From assembly GCF_018736145.1 (NCBI RefSeq), contig NZ_CP059997.1, positions 7,191,501 through 7,255,500 of the forward strand: a stretch of DNA of 64,000 bases. Reading direction: 5' to 3'. The notes under the pieces were generated by a model that saw only the letters and a program-made list of their open reading frames with translations, did not search any database and was not told the origin of the DNA. A program made the translations under genes and the position numbers. The stretch's first letter is position 1; each line of letters begins with the position of its first letter. Of the stretch, positions 32,429-40,602 are shown piece after piece. Source of the DNA: Amycolatopsis sp. CA-230715 (GTDB lineage: Bacteria > Actinomycetota > Actinomycetes > Mycobacteriales > Pseudonocardiaceae).

Positions 32429-33396
32429 GCGTCCACACCGAAGGCAGGCACGCCGCCACCGACGACGAACCGACCGACGTCCTCATCCACCAGCTTCCCC
32501 CGGAAGACCCGCCGCCGGAACCGGAGTACGAACCGGCCGAAGCCCGGTTCGGTCCACTGTGGATCACCGGGGTGGTGGTCGGCTGGGTGCTGACCTCGCT
32601 GCTGTGCTTCGCCGTGGTGGTCTACGCGCTGGGGCCGATGATCCAGAACAGCGACCAGCGGGCCGCGCTCACCGACATCCGCGGGCAGATCGACCGCGCG
32701 CTCGGCGAGACGCAGAGCCTCCTCGGTGCCACCACACCGAAGAAGCCCGCCGAATTCGGTACACCCGTCGCGGTCGTGGAGTTCCCGACGCTGGCGCTGC
32801 ACCAGGTCGTGCTGGAAGGTGTGGCCCCTGGCCAGACCGCGTCCGGGCCGGGGCACGTTCCGGGGACCTCGGGACTCGGACAGCCGGGCAATTCGGCCGT
32901 CGTCGGCCGCTTCTCCGGATACGGCGGGCCGTTCGCGAGGCTCGCGGAACTGCGTCCTGGCAACGAAATCGTCGTCGCGACCACGCAGGGCAAATCGGTC
33001 TACCGGGTCACCGAGACCGCGGAACGCCCGCTCGACGAGAGCAAGGACTACGGCAAGACGGGCGACGACAGGCTGACGCTCGTCACCTCGACCTCGTGGT
33101 GGCCGCTGGCCTCCGAGACGGCCACCGTCGTCACGGCGGTCCTCGACGGCAAGCCGTTCTCGCCGACTCCGCAGAACGGCAAGGCGGACGCGCAGGACGG
33201 CCGCACCGGAGACACCAGCGCCTGGCCGACATTGGTGCTGGCACTGGGCGGGTTCGCCGCCGTGGCCGTCGGCGCGACCTGGCTCTACCGCCGCTGGCGT
33301 CCGGTTTCGAACTACGTCCTGACCGCACCCGCGATGCTCACGCTTGCCACGCTCGCGGCCATGGCCCTGTGGCGCCTCTTGCCCGCCTGGGCCTGA
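32425..33396 (+). CDS. Sortase-fold membrane protein lacking the catalytic residues (pseudosortase)
   Basis: The 323-aa protein has an N-terminal membrane helix (LWITGVVVGWVLTSLLCFAVVVYALGP), a class-E-sortase-like domain (GPGHVPGTSGLGQPGNSAVVGRFSGYGGPF; GDDRLTLVTSTSWWP) and C-terminal hydrophobic segments. In active class E sortases the first site reads AGHR and the second TLxTC, with a later Arg. Here they read GRF (162-163) and TLVTS (Ser222), and the Arg region is TATVV, so His, Cys and Arg all appear lost. It is coupled to the secreted anchored protein upstream (GTGA overlap). A structural or scaffold role is likelier than transpeptidation. Confidence 0.75.
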   Translation: MSVHTEGRHAATDDEPTDVLIHQLPPEDPPPEPEYEPAEARFGPLWITGVVVGWVLTSLLCFAVVVYALGPMIQNSDQRAALTDIRGQIDRALGETQSLLGATTPKKPAEFGTPVAVVEFPTLALHQVVLEGVAPGQTASGPGHVPGTSGLGQPGNSAVVGRFSGYGGPFARLAELRPGNEIVVATTQGKSVYRVTETAERPLDESKDYGKTGDDRLTLVTSTSWWPLASETATVVTAVLDGKPFSPTPQNGKADAQDGRTGDTSAWPTLVLALGGFAAVAVGATWLYRRWRPVSNYVLTAPAMLTLATLAAMALWRLLPAWA

Positions 33397-33423
33397 AAAC
33401 CCCTACCTGAAAAGGAATCCGCT

Positions 33424-34560
33424 GTGAACCGATGGGAACGCCGCGCCGAAGTCCGCCGCCGGAGAGCCGCCGCGGCCCGTCGCGCGAAGATGGCCTGCCT
33501 CGCCGCGGGCTCGCTCGCGCTCGTGCCGTTCGTCGGAGGTGGTACCGCCGTCGTTCCGGTCGCGCTGGCGGCGCAGCAGGCGCCGTCCGTTCCGATGCAC
33601 GACGCCGACGGCAGTGTCGCCGCGCAGACCTCGCCCTCGCCGGAACTGCTTGCGATCGCGGGTGACGCGCAGCTGCTCGCCCAGCAGGCAGGGCCGTCCG
33701 CGGACGTGCCGATCGTGCCGCTCGGTGCCCCTTCGGGCACCGGTGGATCGGGTGCCGGAATCCCGGCACCCGTGCTGGCGGCCTACCAGCGCGCGGAGCG
33801 CTCGCTCGCGCAGAGCGCGCCGTCGTGCCACGTGTCGTGGGCCCTGCTCGCGAGCATCGGCCGGATCGAGTCCGGGCACGCGCGCGGCGGACGCGTCGAC
33901 GCCACCGGGCGGACGCTCACCCCGATCCTCGGCCCACTGCTCAACGGCTCCGGCGGGTTCGCCGCGATCGCCGACACCGACGGCGGCCGGTACGACGGCG
34001 ACCCGGTGTGGGACCGCGCGGTGGGCCCGATGCAGTTCATCCCCAGCACCTGGGCGGGTTATCTCGGTGACGGTGTGCAGGACCCGAACAACGTCAACGA
34101 TTCGACCGTCGCGGCGGGCCGCTACCTGTGCGCCGGTGGAGGAGACCTGAACGATCCGCAGCAGCGCGCGAAGGCGGTGTTCCGGTACAACCACTCGGAC
34201 GATTACGTGCGCACGGTGCTGCTGTGGGCCGACGCCTACGCGCACGGGGTGACCGCCGTCCCGGTCTCCGGCTCGCCGTCGCCGATGGCCGCGCCGGTGC
34301 CGCCGCCTGCTCCCGTCACGCACCCGGCTCCGGGCCCGGTGCCGCCGCCCGCACCACCGGTCGGTCCCGTGGGGCCGGTACTGCCGCCGGTCGGGCCGAA
34401 GCCGCCAACGAAGCCGCCGACCGGTTCGCCGACCGGCTCGCCGACATCCAAGCCGCAGACGAGCGGGTCGCCTTCCTCGTCGCACTGCGCCACGCCGTCG
34501 AGCACGTCCTCGATGCCGAGTTCCACGACGGCGAGCACCACGCCTTCACCCACCTGCTGA
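33424..34560 (+). CDS. Secreted lytic transglycosylase (SLT-like)
   Basis: The product is 378 aa. It has a basic N terminus and a hydrophobic signal segment (MACLAAGSLALVPFVGGGTAVVPVALA). The transglycosylase domain has the catalytic Glu in CHVSWALLASIGRIESGHARGG and a further GPMQFIPSTWAGYLGDG, then the usual FRYNHSDDYVRTVLLWADAY. A long Pro/Ser/Thr-rich tail ends in Cys, a wall-spanning low-complexity region. It should cleave peptidoglycan strands outside the cell. It begins 27 bp after the pseudosortase gene, in the same direction. Confidence 0.88.
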   Translation: MNRWERRAEVRRRRAAAARRAKMACLAAGSLALVPFVGGGTAVVPVALAAQQAPSVPMHDADGSVAAQTSPSPELLAIAGDAQLLAQQAGPSADVPIVPLGAPSGTGGSGAGIPAPVLAAYQRAERSLAQSAPSCHVSWALLASIGRIESGHARGGRVDATGRTLTPILGPLLNGSGGFAAIADTDGGRYDGDPVWDRAVGPMQFIPSTWAGYLGDGVQDPNNVNDSTVAAGRYLCAGGGDLNDPQQRAKAVFRYNHSDDYVRTVLLWADAYAHGVTAVPVSGSPSPMAAPVPPPAPVTHPAPGPVPPPAPPVGPVGPVLPPVGPKPPTKPPTGSPTGSPTSKPQTSGSPSSSHCATPSSTSSMPSSTTASTTPSPTC

Positions 34561-34562
34561 TC

Positions 34563-34582
34563 TGTCCGTTTCGGACACTTTT
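34563..34582 (+). terminator. Short terminator after the lytic transglycosylase gene
   Basis: A 6-bp stem, tgtccg (34563-34568) with cggaca (34572-34577), loop ttt, is followed by ctttt. It lies 2 bp after the stop codon. Confidence 0.5.
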
Positions 34583-34728
34583 GCACCAGGGCGCCTTCCC
34601 AGGATATGGGCGTCCACACGGTTTCCCGACTTTGGTGGGTGTCCGGCACCGCGCCGGTTTCTTAGGTTTTGAGCAGGTCGCACCCGCCCAGGGTGTGTCG
34701 GGGCCTGTCACTTCCAGGGAGTCCATTC

Positions 34729-36642
34729 ATGGTGCGGTTGAACCGTGTCACCCGCTACGCGGTGCCGTTGGCTGTCGGCGCCGTTCTCCTTTCCGCCTCC
34801 GTGTCCGTCGCCGCGCCGTCGCAGGCCGATTCCGACGCCGCGCGGACCGAAACCGGGATCAGCGCGCTGCAGGGCATCAAGCAGACGCTGAGCCCCGCCG
34901 AACGGAAGCAGGCCAGTTCCCTCGTCGTCGAGAAGCGCCTGCGCGCCGACCAGGGCCTCGCGAAGAAGCTGCCCGACTACCGCACCTCCGTGCCGGTGTC
35001 CGGCGCGGGCACCGTCTCGGTCGACATCACCGCTGCTGGTACCGGACAGGAACTCGCGCGCGCGGTCATCGCGTCCGGCGGCACCGTGCGGGCGAACACC
35101 GGCGGTTCGGTGCGCGCCGAGCTGCCGCTGACCGCGGTCGACGGGATCGCCGCGCGGACCGACGTCGCCGAGGTGGCCCCGGCAGGGCAGGCGATGACCT
35201 GGCGCGAGCAGGCACCGCAGACCGGTTCCGCCCGCCAGCAGCTTGCCGCGAACGCCGTCGCCGCCGCCACAGTGTCCGAAGGGGACAAAGCGCACGGTGC
35301 GGATGCCGCGCGCACCAAGTACGGCGTGTCCGGCAAGGGAGTCAAGATCTGCGTGCTCTCCGACGGCGTCGACTCGCTCGGCAAGTCGCAGTCCTCCGGC
35401 GAACTGCCCACTGTGGACGTCCTTTCCGGACAGAAGGGCAGCGGCGACGAGGGCACCGCGATGCTGGAGATCGTGCACGACCTCGCACCCGACGCGACAC
35501 TCGGCTTCGCCACCGCGTTCACCAGCGAAGCCAGCTTCGCCGCGAACATCAGGGCGCTGCGGAACACGGGCAAGTGCCAGATCATCGTCGACGACGTCGC
35601 CTACTTCGACGAATCGCCGTTCCAGGACGGCCCGGTCGCGCAGGCGGTCAACGACGTGACCAAAGCGGGCGCGCTGTACTTCTCGTCCGCGGGCAACTCG
35701 GGCAACCTCACCGACGGCAGCAGCGGCTACTGGGAGGGCGACTACCGCGACTCCGGCCAGAAGCTGAGCGGGATCTCCGGTACCGCGCACGACTTCGACC
35801 CCGGTTCGGGCACCCAGCTCTACGACCCGCTTTCGGCCGGTTCGCTCGGCAAGCCGGTGACCCTGTTCTGGTCGGACCCGTGGGGCAAGTCGAACAGCGA
35901 CTACGACCTGTACGTGCTGAACGCCTCCGGCAGCGTCGTCGCGTCCAGCCAGGACCCGCAGGACGGCTCGCAGAACCCGTACGAGATCACCCAGGTGCCG
36001 AGCACCGGCTCCGGCTACAAGGTCGCCGTGGTGAAGTACAGCGGAGCCGACCGGTTCCTCGCGCTCAACGTGATCCGGGGCCGTTTCACCGCTTCCAATG
36101 GTTTGAAGGCCTTCAGCACCGCGGGCGTGACTTCGGGCCACTCGGCGGCCGCGGCCGCGTTCAGCGTCGCCGCGGCACCGGCCGCCGCCGCGTTCGGGCG
36201 TCCGCTCGAAACCGGTGACCCGGCGAACCCGACCGGCCCGTTCCCGTCGACGTTCAGCGCGTCGAGCAAGTGGGAGCGGTTCAGCTCCGACGGCACGCGC
36301 AAGCAGTTCTACAACGCCGACGGCACCGCGATCACGCCGGGCAACGTGTCCAGCACCGGTGGCGCCGTGCGCCAGAAGCCGGACATCACCGCCGCGGACG
36401 GCGTGACCACCACGGTCACCGGGTTCCAGCCGTTCTTCGGCACCTCGGCCGCGGCACCGCACGCCGCGGCGATCGCCGGGCTGCTGCTGTCCGGCAAGCC
36501 GACCGCCACCCCGGCGGACATCCGCTCCGCGCTGGTGTCGAGCGCGACCGATCTCGGCGCGCCCGGCTACGACACCGTGACCGGCAAGGGCGTGATCCTC
36601 GCCGCGCCCGCGCTCGCCGCGCTGGGCGTGCCCGCGAAGTAG
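34729..36642 (+). CDS. Secreted S8/S53-like serine peptidase
   Basis: The 637-aa product has a signal peptide (YAVPLAVGAVLLSASVSVAAPSQA), a propeptide-like region to about residue 185, and a subtilisin/sedolisin-fold catalytic domain. The Asp is in KICVLSDGVDSL (Asp212/215) and the Ser in FFGTSAAAPHAAAIAGLLLSG (Ser573). Where subtilisins have HGTH, this one reads GDEGTAMLEIVHD (Glu241), which suggests a Ser-Glu-Asp arrangement as in the S53-like group. The start at 34729 fits the signal peptide. A strong terminator follows. Confidence 0.82.
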   Translation: MVRLNRVTRYAVPLAVGAVLLSASVSVAAPSQADSDAARTETGISALQGIKQTLSPAERKQASSLVVEKRLRADQGLAKKLPDYRTSVPVSGAGTVSVDITAAGTGQELARAVIASGGTVRANTGGSVRAELPLTAVDGIAARTDVAEVAPAGQAMTWREQAPQTGSARQQLAANAVAAATVSEGDKAHGADAARTKYGVSGKGVKICVLSDGVDSLGKSQSSGELPTVDVLSGQKGSGDEGTAMLEIVHDLAPDATLGFATAFTSEASFAANIRALRNTGKCQIIVDDVAYFDESPFQDGPVAQAVNDVTKAGALYFSSAGNSGNLTDGSSGYWEGDYRDSGQKLSGISGTAHDFDPGSGTQLYDPLSAGSLGKPVTLFWSDPWGKSNSDYDLYVLNASGSVVASSQDPQDGSQNPYEITQVPSTGSGYKVAVVKYSGADRFLALNVIRGRFTASNGLKAFSTAGVTSGHSAAAAAFSVAAAPAAAAFGRPLETGDPANPTGPFPSTFSASSKWERFSSDGTRKQFYNADGTAITPGNVSSTGGAVRQKPDITAADGVTTTVTGFQPFFGTSAAAPHAAAIAGLLLSGKPTATPADIRSALVSSATDLGAPGYDTVTGKGVILAAPALAALGVPAK

Positions 36643-36657
36643 CGCACTGGAACGAGC

Positions 36658-36696
36658 GCGGGGCCCGGTGGCGTGCTGCCACCGGGCCCCGCTTTT
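36658..36696. terminator. Strong terminator between the peptidase and PstS-like genes
   Basis: A perfect 15-bp G+C stem (36658-36672 with 36678-36692), loop gtgct, is followed by tttt on the plus strand. It lies between convergent genes. Confidence 0.8.
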
Positions 36697-36711
36697 CCGT
36701 AGTGCGAGGGG

Positions 36712-37794
36712 TCAGGACTTGTCGCAGGTGACACCGGTGGAGTCGGCGGCGAGTGGCTTGAAGCCGAAGTGCTTCAAGGTCGCGTCGAGATCGCCGTTAC
36801 ACAACGGGCTCGGGCCCGCGTCGTCGAAGCCGACGCCGCGCAGCGCCTGGCCGTAGGACTTCGAACGGTTGTCGAGTACGTGGTATACGGTGCGGGCGCC
36901 GCGGAAGCCGTCGGTGAACGCCGGGGCGTAGTCGCCGGAGGTGCCCGAAACGGGAGCGGCGTCGGAGCCGGCGCCGGTGAGCGTGCCCGCGAAGAAGCCA
37001 GCGCGCTTGTCACTGACCGCGTTGTTGCCCTGGGCGACCCACTGGGCGATGGAGTACGGGGCGATCGCGGTGTCGCGGTCGGCGGCCGGGATGGTGTCGC
37101 CCTCGTTCTCCTGGAACCGGTTGACCGTCACCGGCTTGGTGGTCGGGTCGAAGCCGAGCACGGTGCCGGTGAAGAACGCCAGCGTGCCCGAGTTCACCTG
37201 GGGGAGGTAGATCTTGATCGGGGCGTTCTTGCCACCGACCTGGCTCCAGTTGGTGATGGTGCCGCTGTAGATGCCGCGGAGCTGGGTGAGCGTGAGGGTG
37301 CGGCCCGCACCCGCGCCCGTGCCGGACGCGGACCAGGTCACGCCGTCCTTCGCGAACCCGTAGTACTCGAAGCTCGCCGGGTCGGTGGCCGCCCGGCCCG
37401 AGGACGAACGGGCGATGTCGATCGCGCCGGTACCGGCGTCGGCGGAGGCCTTCAACGCGGCCTTGCCCGCTCCGGAGCCGTTCGGGGGCAGGTTCCCGGG
37501 GTTGGTGTAGGTGACGGGGCCGGCGAAGGCGTCACCGGGGACCGTGAACGAGCCGTTCGGCGGGAGCACCGGCGGCACGTTGACGAAGTTGTCCGGGTCG
37601 GTGTTGCCGGGGTGGCTGTTCGCGGCGGTGAAGATCGCCCCGGTCACGTCGAAGATGGTGTCCGAGCCCGCGGCGGCCAGCACCTCCTTGAGACCGTTGG
37701 GATCCGGCACCGCGGCGGCGGTACCGGCCAGCAGGACGCACGCGCCCGCGGTGAGGGCGGCGGTGCCGAGAAGTCGAGTCGTACGAACTCGCAT
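36712..37794 (-). CDS. Secreted PstS-like phosphate-binding protein
   Basis: The 360-aa product starts with a signal peptide (RTTRLLGTAALTAGACVLLAGTAAAVP). It continues with phosphate-binding-protein features: AAAGSDTIFDVTGAIF, SGAGKAALKASADAGTGAIDIARSSSG, LRGIYSGTITNWSQVGG and IKIYLPQVNSGTLAFF. No lipobox and no C-terminal anchor are seen, so it should be released or loosely wall-associated. An alternative GTG start lies 6 bases upstream. It is a third PBP-type gene near pst, and its own promoter region faces left. Confidence 0.82.
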   Translation of the reverse strand: MRVRTTRLLGTAALTAGACVLLAGTAAAVPDPNGLKEVLAAAGSDTIFDVTGAIFTAANSHPGNTDPDNFVNVPPVLPPNGSFTVPGDAFAGPVTYTNPGNLPPNGSGAGKAALKASADAGTGAIDIARSSSGRAATDPASFEYYGFAKDGVTWSASGTGAGAGRTLTLTQLRGIYSGTITNWSQVGGKNAPIKIYLPQVNSGTLAFFTGTVLGFDPTTKPVTVNRFQENEGDTIPAADRDTAIAPYSIAQWVAQGNNAVSDKRAGFFAGTLTGAGSDAAPVSGTSGDYAPAFTDGFRGARTVYHVLDNRSKSYGQALRGVGFDDAGPSPLCNGDLDATLKHFGFKPLAADSTGVTCDKS

Positions 37795-37966
37795 GTTCAC
37801 TGCGCTCTCTTCCTGTTCTCCGTCTTGCCACTGAACAGTGTCGTTTTTCGACGACGTGTGGCTCACCCAATTCCGCCGGATCAGCCTGGCCGGATCAGGT
37901 GCTTTTCGTTCCCGCCCGACGGCACGTCGGTTAAGCACCGACGAATGCACGGACCGTAGTTGCCGG

Positions 37967-38365
37967 TCACCGAAGCGGCGCCTCGGGAGAATCGACCTTA
38001 TATTTCGTTCGCCAGTCCGCTATGCTCGCGCTGCCGGTGAGCACGACGGCGCCGGGAGTGGCCGCGAGAAAGCGCTCCAGTCCGTGTTTCGCCTCGATTT
38101 TCCGGCCGTAGGCGTGGCTGGCCATGGCCAGGAGTTCCGCGTCGGCGTACAGCAGCCACCGCCACTTCCCGCCGCTGGCATGGCTGAACTCGGCGCGTGT
38201 CTTCGCCAGGTTCTCCTTGAGCCACTGAATTGCGGTGAGACATTCTTGCGGGCCCCGATAGCTGCCCGCGCCGGTGCCGAGTGACGCGTTGTTTCCGCCC
38301 AGTAACCGCCAGCGGACTTTGTCATTCGCTGCACCGATCAGTTGAAATCTCGGCGTTTTCGTCAT
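37967..38365 (-). CDS. DUF1508/YegP-like small protein
   Basis: This 132-aa protein begins TPRFQLIGAANDKVRWRLLGGNNASLGTGAGSYRGPQECLTAIQWLKENL, resembling the beta-alpha DUF1508 (YegP) repeat. The second half (KWRWLLYADAELLAMASHAYGRKIEAKHGLERFL) repeats the idea less clearly. Function is not known; the family is small and cytoplasmic. The assignment is moderate. Confidence 0.6.
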   Translation of the reverse strand: MTKTPRFQLIGAANDKVRWRLLGGNNASLGTGAGSYRGPQECLTAIQWLKENLAKTRAEFSHASGGKWRWLLYADAELLAMASHAYGRKIEAKHGLERFLAATPGAVVLTGSASIADWRTKYKVDSPEAPLR

Positions 38366-38522
38366 TCCCCGCCTGTCCGGTTCGCATCCGCGGGTGGAAA
38401 AGTCCGCCCGTTCCCCCGCCGGGTAAATCGTCGCCCCGGCGCGCGGAAGTTACCGTCTACGGTGAAGGCGCGACGGCCACGAAGTGAACGTTGCGAGGCG
38501 AATCGGACGAACGGAGTAGGGC

Positions 38523-39257
38523 ATGGCGATCGCGGTGGTGACCGGGGCGGGATCCGGCCTTGGCAGGTGCATCGCGCGGGCGCTGCTCGGCGACGGCTAC
38601 CGGGTGGCGCTGGCGGGGCGCAGGGCGGACGCGCTGCACGAGACCGCGGGCGCCCACGACGGCGCGCTGGCGGTGCCGACGGACGTCAGCGACCCGGCAC
38701 AGGTCGAAGCGCTGTTCGCCGCCGCACGCGACCGCTGGGGGCGGGTGGACCTGCTGGTGAACAACGCGGGCGGGTTCGGCCCGTCCGGCGACATCGCCGA
38801 CATCGCCGTCGACGACTGGCGCGCCACCGTAGACGTGAACCTCACCGGCTCGTTTCTCTGCGCCCGCGAAGCCGTCCGGGTGATGAAGGCGCAGGACCCG
38901 AGGGGCGGCCGGATCATCAACAACGGCTCGATCTCCGCGCACGCGCCCCGGCCGGGCAGCGTCGCCTACACCGCGACCAAGCACGCGATCACGGGGCTGA
39001 CGAAGTCACTGTCCCTGGACGGGCGCGCCTACGACGTGGCGTGTGGCCAGATCGACATCGGCAACGCCGCGACCGACATGACCGCCGGGATAGCCGAAGG
39101 CGCGCGGCAGGCCGACGGCCGCACCATGCCGGAGCCGACGTTCGACGCCGAACACGTGGCCGCGGCCGTGCTCTACATGGCCGGCCTGCCGCTCGACGCC
39201 AACGTCCAGTTCCTCACCATCACCGCCACGGCGATGCCGTATATCGGCCGTGGATGA
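38523..39257 (+). CDS. SDR family oxidoreductase
   Basis: The 244-aa protein shows the short-chain dehydrogenase signatures: the TGAGSGLGRCIARALLGDG cofactor loop, LVNNAGGFGPSG, the catalytic Ser in INNGSISAHAPRPG and Tyr-x3-Lys in SVAYTATKHAITGL. The ATG follows ggagtagg. The substrate is unknown. It ends immediately before the tRNA-like relic. Confidence 0.9.
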   Translation: MAIAVVTGAGSGLGRCIARALLGDGYRVALAGRRADALHETAGAHDGALAVPTDVSDPAQVEALFAAARDRWGRVDLLVNNAGGFGPSGDIADIAVDDWRATVDVNLTGSFLCAREAVRVMKAQDPRGGRIINNGSISAHAPRPGSVAYTATKHAITGLTKSLSLDGRAYDVACGQIDIGNAATDMTAGIAEGARQADGRTMPEPTFDAEHVAAAVLYMAGLPLDANVQFLTITATAMPYIGRG

Positions 39258-39333
39258 CCTCCGCGTAGCCGCTGGGACACGAGCAAGAGCCTTCTGGTCC
39301 CCATGGTGGCAGGTTTCGAGGTACTTTGGGAGG
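39258..39333 (+). pseudogene. Decayed tRNA-Arg copy
   Basis: The segment aligns along its length with the intact tRNA-Arg 280 bp downstream. The 15-base gagcaagagccttct (39281-39295) is identical, the T-arm reads gcaggtttcgag instead of gcaggttcgag, and the ends cctcc and ggagg can still pair. Insertions and lost stem pairs show it cannot fold as a working tRNA. A relic of duplication is the simplest reading. Confidence 0.55.
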
Positions 39334-39539
39334 GTGAAGCGCCGAGCGACCGAGGACCCGACCCGCGTGGGTGGCCCGTCCCGTGTGCTTGCTCTTGCGA
39401 ATATTCCCAGCTCAGCGGGCGTCCGCACCCTCAGAAGATCAGGTGTGTAACTCTCCGGCCGCTTGCGCCGATTAGACTCGCTGAGACGGTTCGACACCGC
39501 GCCACGCGGGTCCGCACATCGGGGCAGTCGAGCTGGCTG

Positions 39540-39616
39540 GCCCTCGTAGCTCAGCTGGATAGAGCAAGAGCCTTCTAATCTCTAGGTCGCAGGTTCGAGT
39601 CCTGCCGGGGGCACCA
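39540..39616 (+). tRNA. tRNA-Arg (anticodon TCT)
   Basis: The cloverleaf is complete. The acceptor arm gccctcg pairs with cgggggc, with one G-T pair. The D arm is gctc/gagc, the anticodon loop cttctaa has TCT at 39574-39576, the T arm is gcagg/cctgc around ttcgagt, and ACCA at the 3' end is encoded. The pair next to the anticodon loop (39571 with 39579) is a C-T mismatch, otherwise the stems are sound. It reads AGA codons, rare in this genome type. Confidence 0.92.
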
Positions 39617-39704
39617 CCAGGGAAAACGCTGTCGGCGGTACCGTCGCGGCGGTTGTACAGCTAGAGATTTCGTCGGGTGCGGGGGCCTCCTGCACCGGCT
39701 GCGA

Positions 39705-40541
39705 GTGTCCGATGACGGCAGGTTCGTTCGTCCGGTGAGCCCCATGCGTGTCCTGACCGCCCAGCTTCCGCCGTATCCCGACAGCGCCGACAAGATCGTG
39801 ACCACTGGGAGTGCGGTGATCATGCTGGATGGCGCGTCGGCGTTCGTCCCTGTGCCGGTGCCCGTTTCGGATTACGCCGACCACCTGGCGCGGTGTTTGC
39901 GACGCGGTCTTCAGCGGGACCCGAAGTGTGAGCTGGTCGGGCTGTTGGCCGAGGGAATCGACGCCACGGCGAGGCGTTTCGGGTTGACGCCGGGGGAGTC
40001 GCCGTCCAGCACGGTGACCATCCTGCGCGAGTTGGATGGCTGTGTGGAGGTCGTGATGCTGGGGGACAACCTCGTGGTGTTCCCGGATGCCGAGGTGACC
40101 GACAGCAGGATGGATGAACTCGACCTCGCGCCGAGGCGGGCGTACCAGGGTTACCTTGCCGCTGGGGGAGGGTACGACGAGACGCTTCGAAGCCTGCTGA
40201 AGGAACTTCAGACTGAGCAGGCCGAACGGCGGAACCGTCCCGGTGGCTACTGGATTGCCGAAGCAGACCCGTCCGCGGCCGAACACGCGGTACAGGTTCG
40301 CCGAACCATCGAAACCACGCCATGGGCAGTGATGTCCACGGATGGCGCGTACAACACGATGCGCCATCTTGGACTGTCCAACTGGGACTCCCTGATTCAG
40401 TCCTCATCGGACAGTCTTGCCGAGCTGCTTGGGTGGTGCCGTCGTTGGGAAGCGGAGAACGATCCGTCCGGCGAACACCTGCCCCGTGCGAAGCGGCACG
40501 ACGACAAGTCCATCGCCGTCGTTCGGTTCGACCGCGGCTGA
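39705..40541 (+). CDS. PP2C-like serine/threonine protein phosphatase
   Basis: The product is about 278 aa (GTG start; an ATG at 39744 is also possible). The metal-binding PP2C motifs are in order: IMLDGASAF, EVVMLGDNLVVF, WAVMSTDGAYNTM and KRHDDKSIAVVRF. It lacks other domains. It lies 89 bp after the tRNA-Arg 3' end, in the same direction, a usual place for acquired genes. No kinase, integrase or recombinase accompanies it. Confidence 0.7.
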   Translation: MSDDGRFVRPVSPMRVLTAQLPPYPDSADKIVTTGSAVIMLDGASAFVPVPVPVSDYADHLARCLRRGLQRDPKCELVGLLAEGIDATARRFGLTPGESPSSTVTILRELDGCVEVVMLGDNLVVFPDAEVTDSRMDELDLAPRRAYQGYLAAGGGYDETLRSLLKELQTEQAERRNRPGGYWIAEADPSAAEHAVQVRRTIETTPWAVMSTDGAYNTMRHLGLSNWDSLIQSSSDSLAELLGWCRRWEAENDPSGEHLPRAKRHDDKSIAVVRFDRG

Positions 40542-40566
40542 AGGTTGAAAAAAACAAGTACTCACT

Positions 40567-40579
40567 CTTGAATTTCAAG
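40567..40579. promoter_or_regulatory. Probable HxlR operator/promoter
   Basis: The 13-bp palindrome cttgaa-t-ttcaag lies 24 bp before the HxlR start. A TTGAAA (40545-40550) spaced 17 bp before TTGAAT (40568-40573) is a plausible promoter that the palindrome would cover. Confidence 0.45.
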
Positions 40580-40602
40580 CGTCGGTCCAGCATGGTTGGG
40601 CC

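Noticed and set aside
34128..36218. Long open plus-strand frame bridging the transglycosylase and peptidase genes
   Set aside because: It crosses a terminator and its product has no domain, while the true genes fit signal peptides and catalytic motifs.
37925..37943. 7-bp hairpin cgtcggt/accgacg upstream of the PstS-like gene
   Set aside because: It has no T-run and no gene ends nearby, so it cannot be assigned a function.
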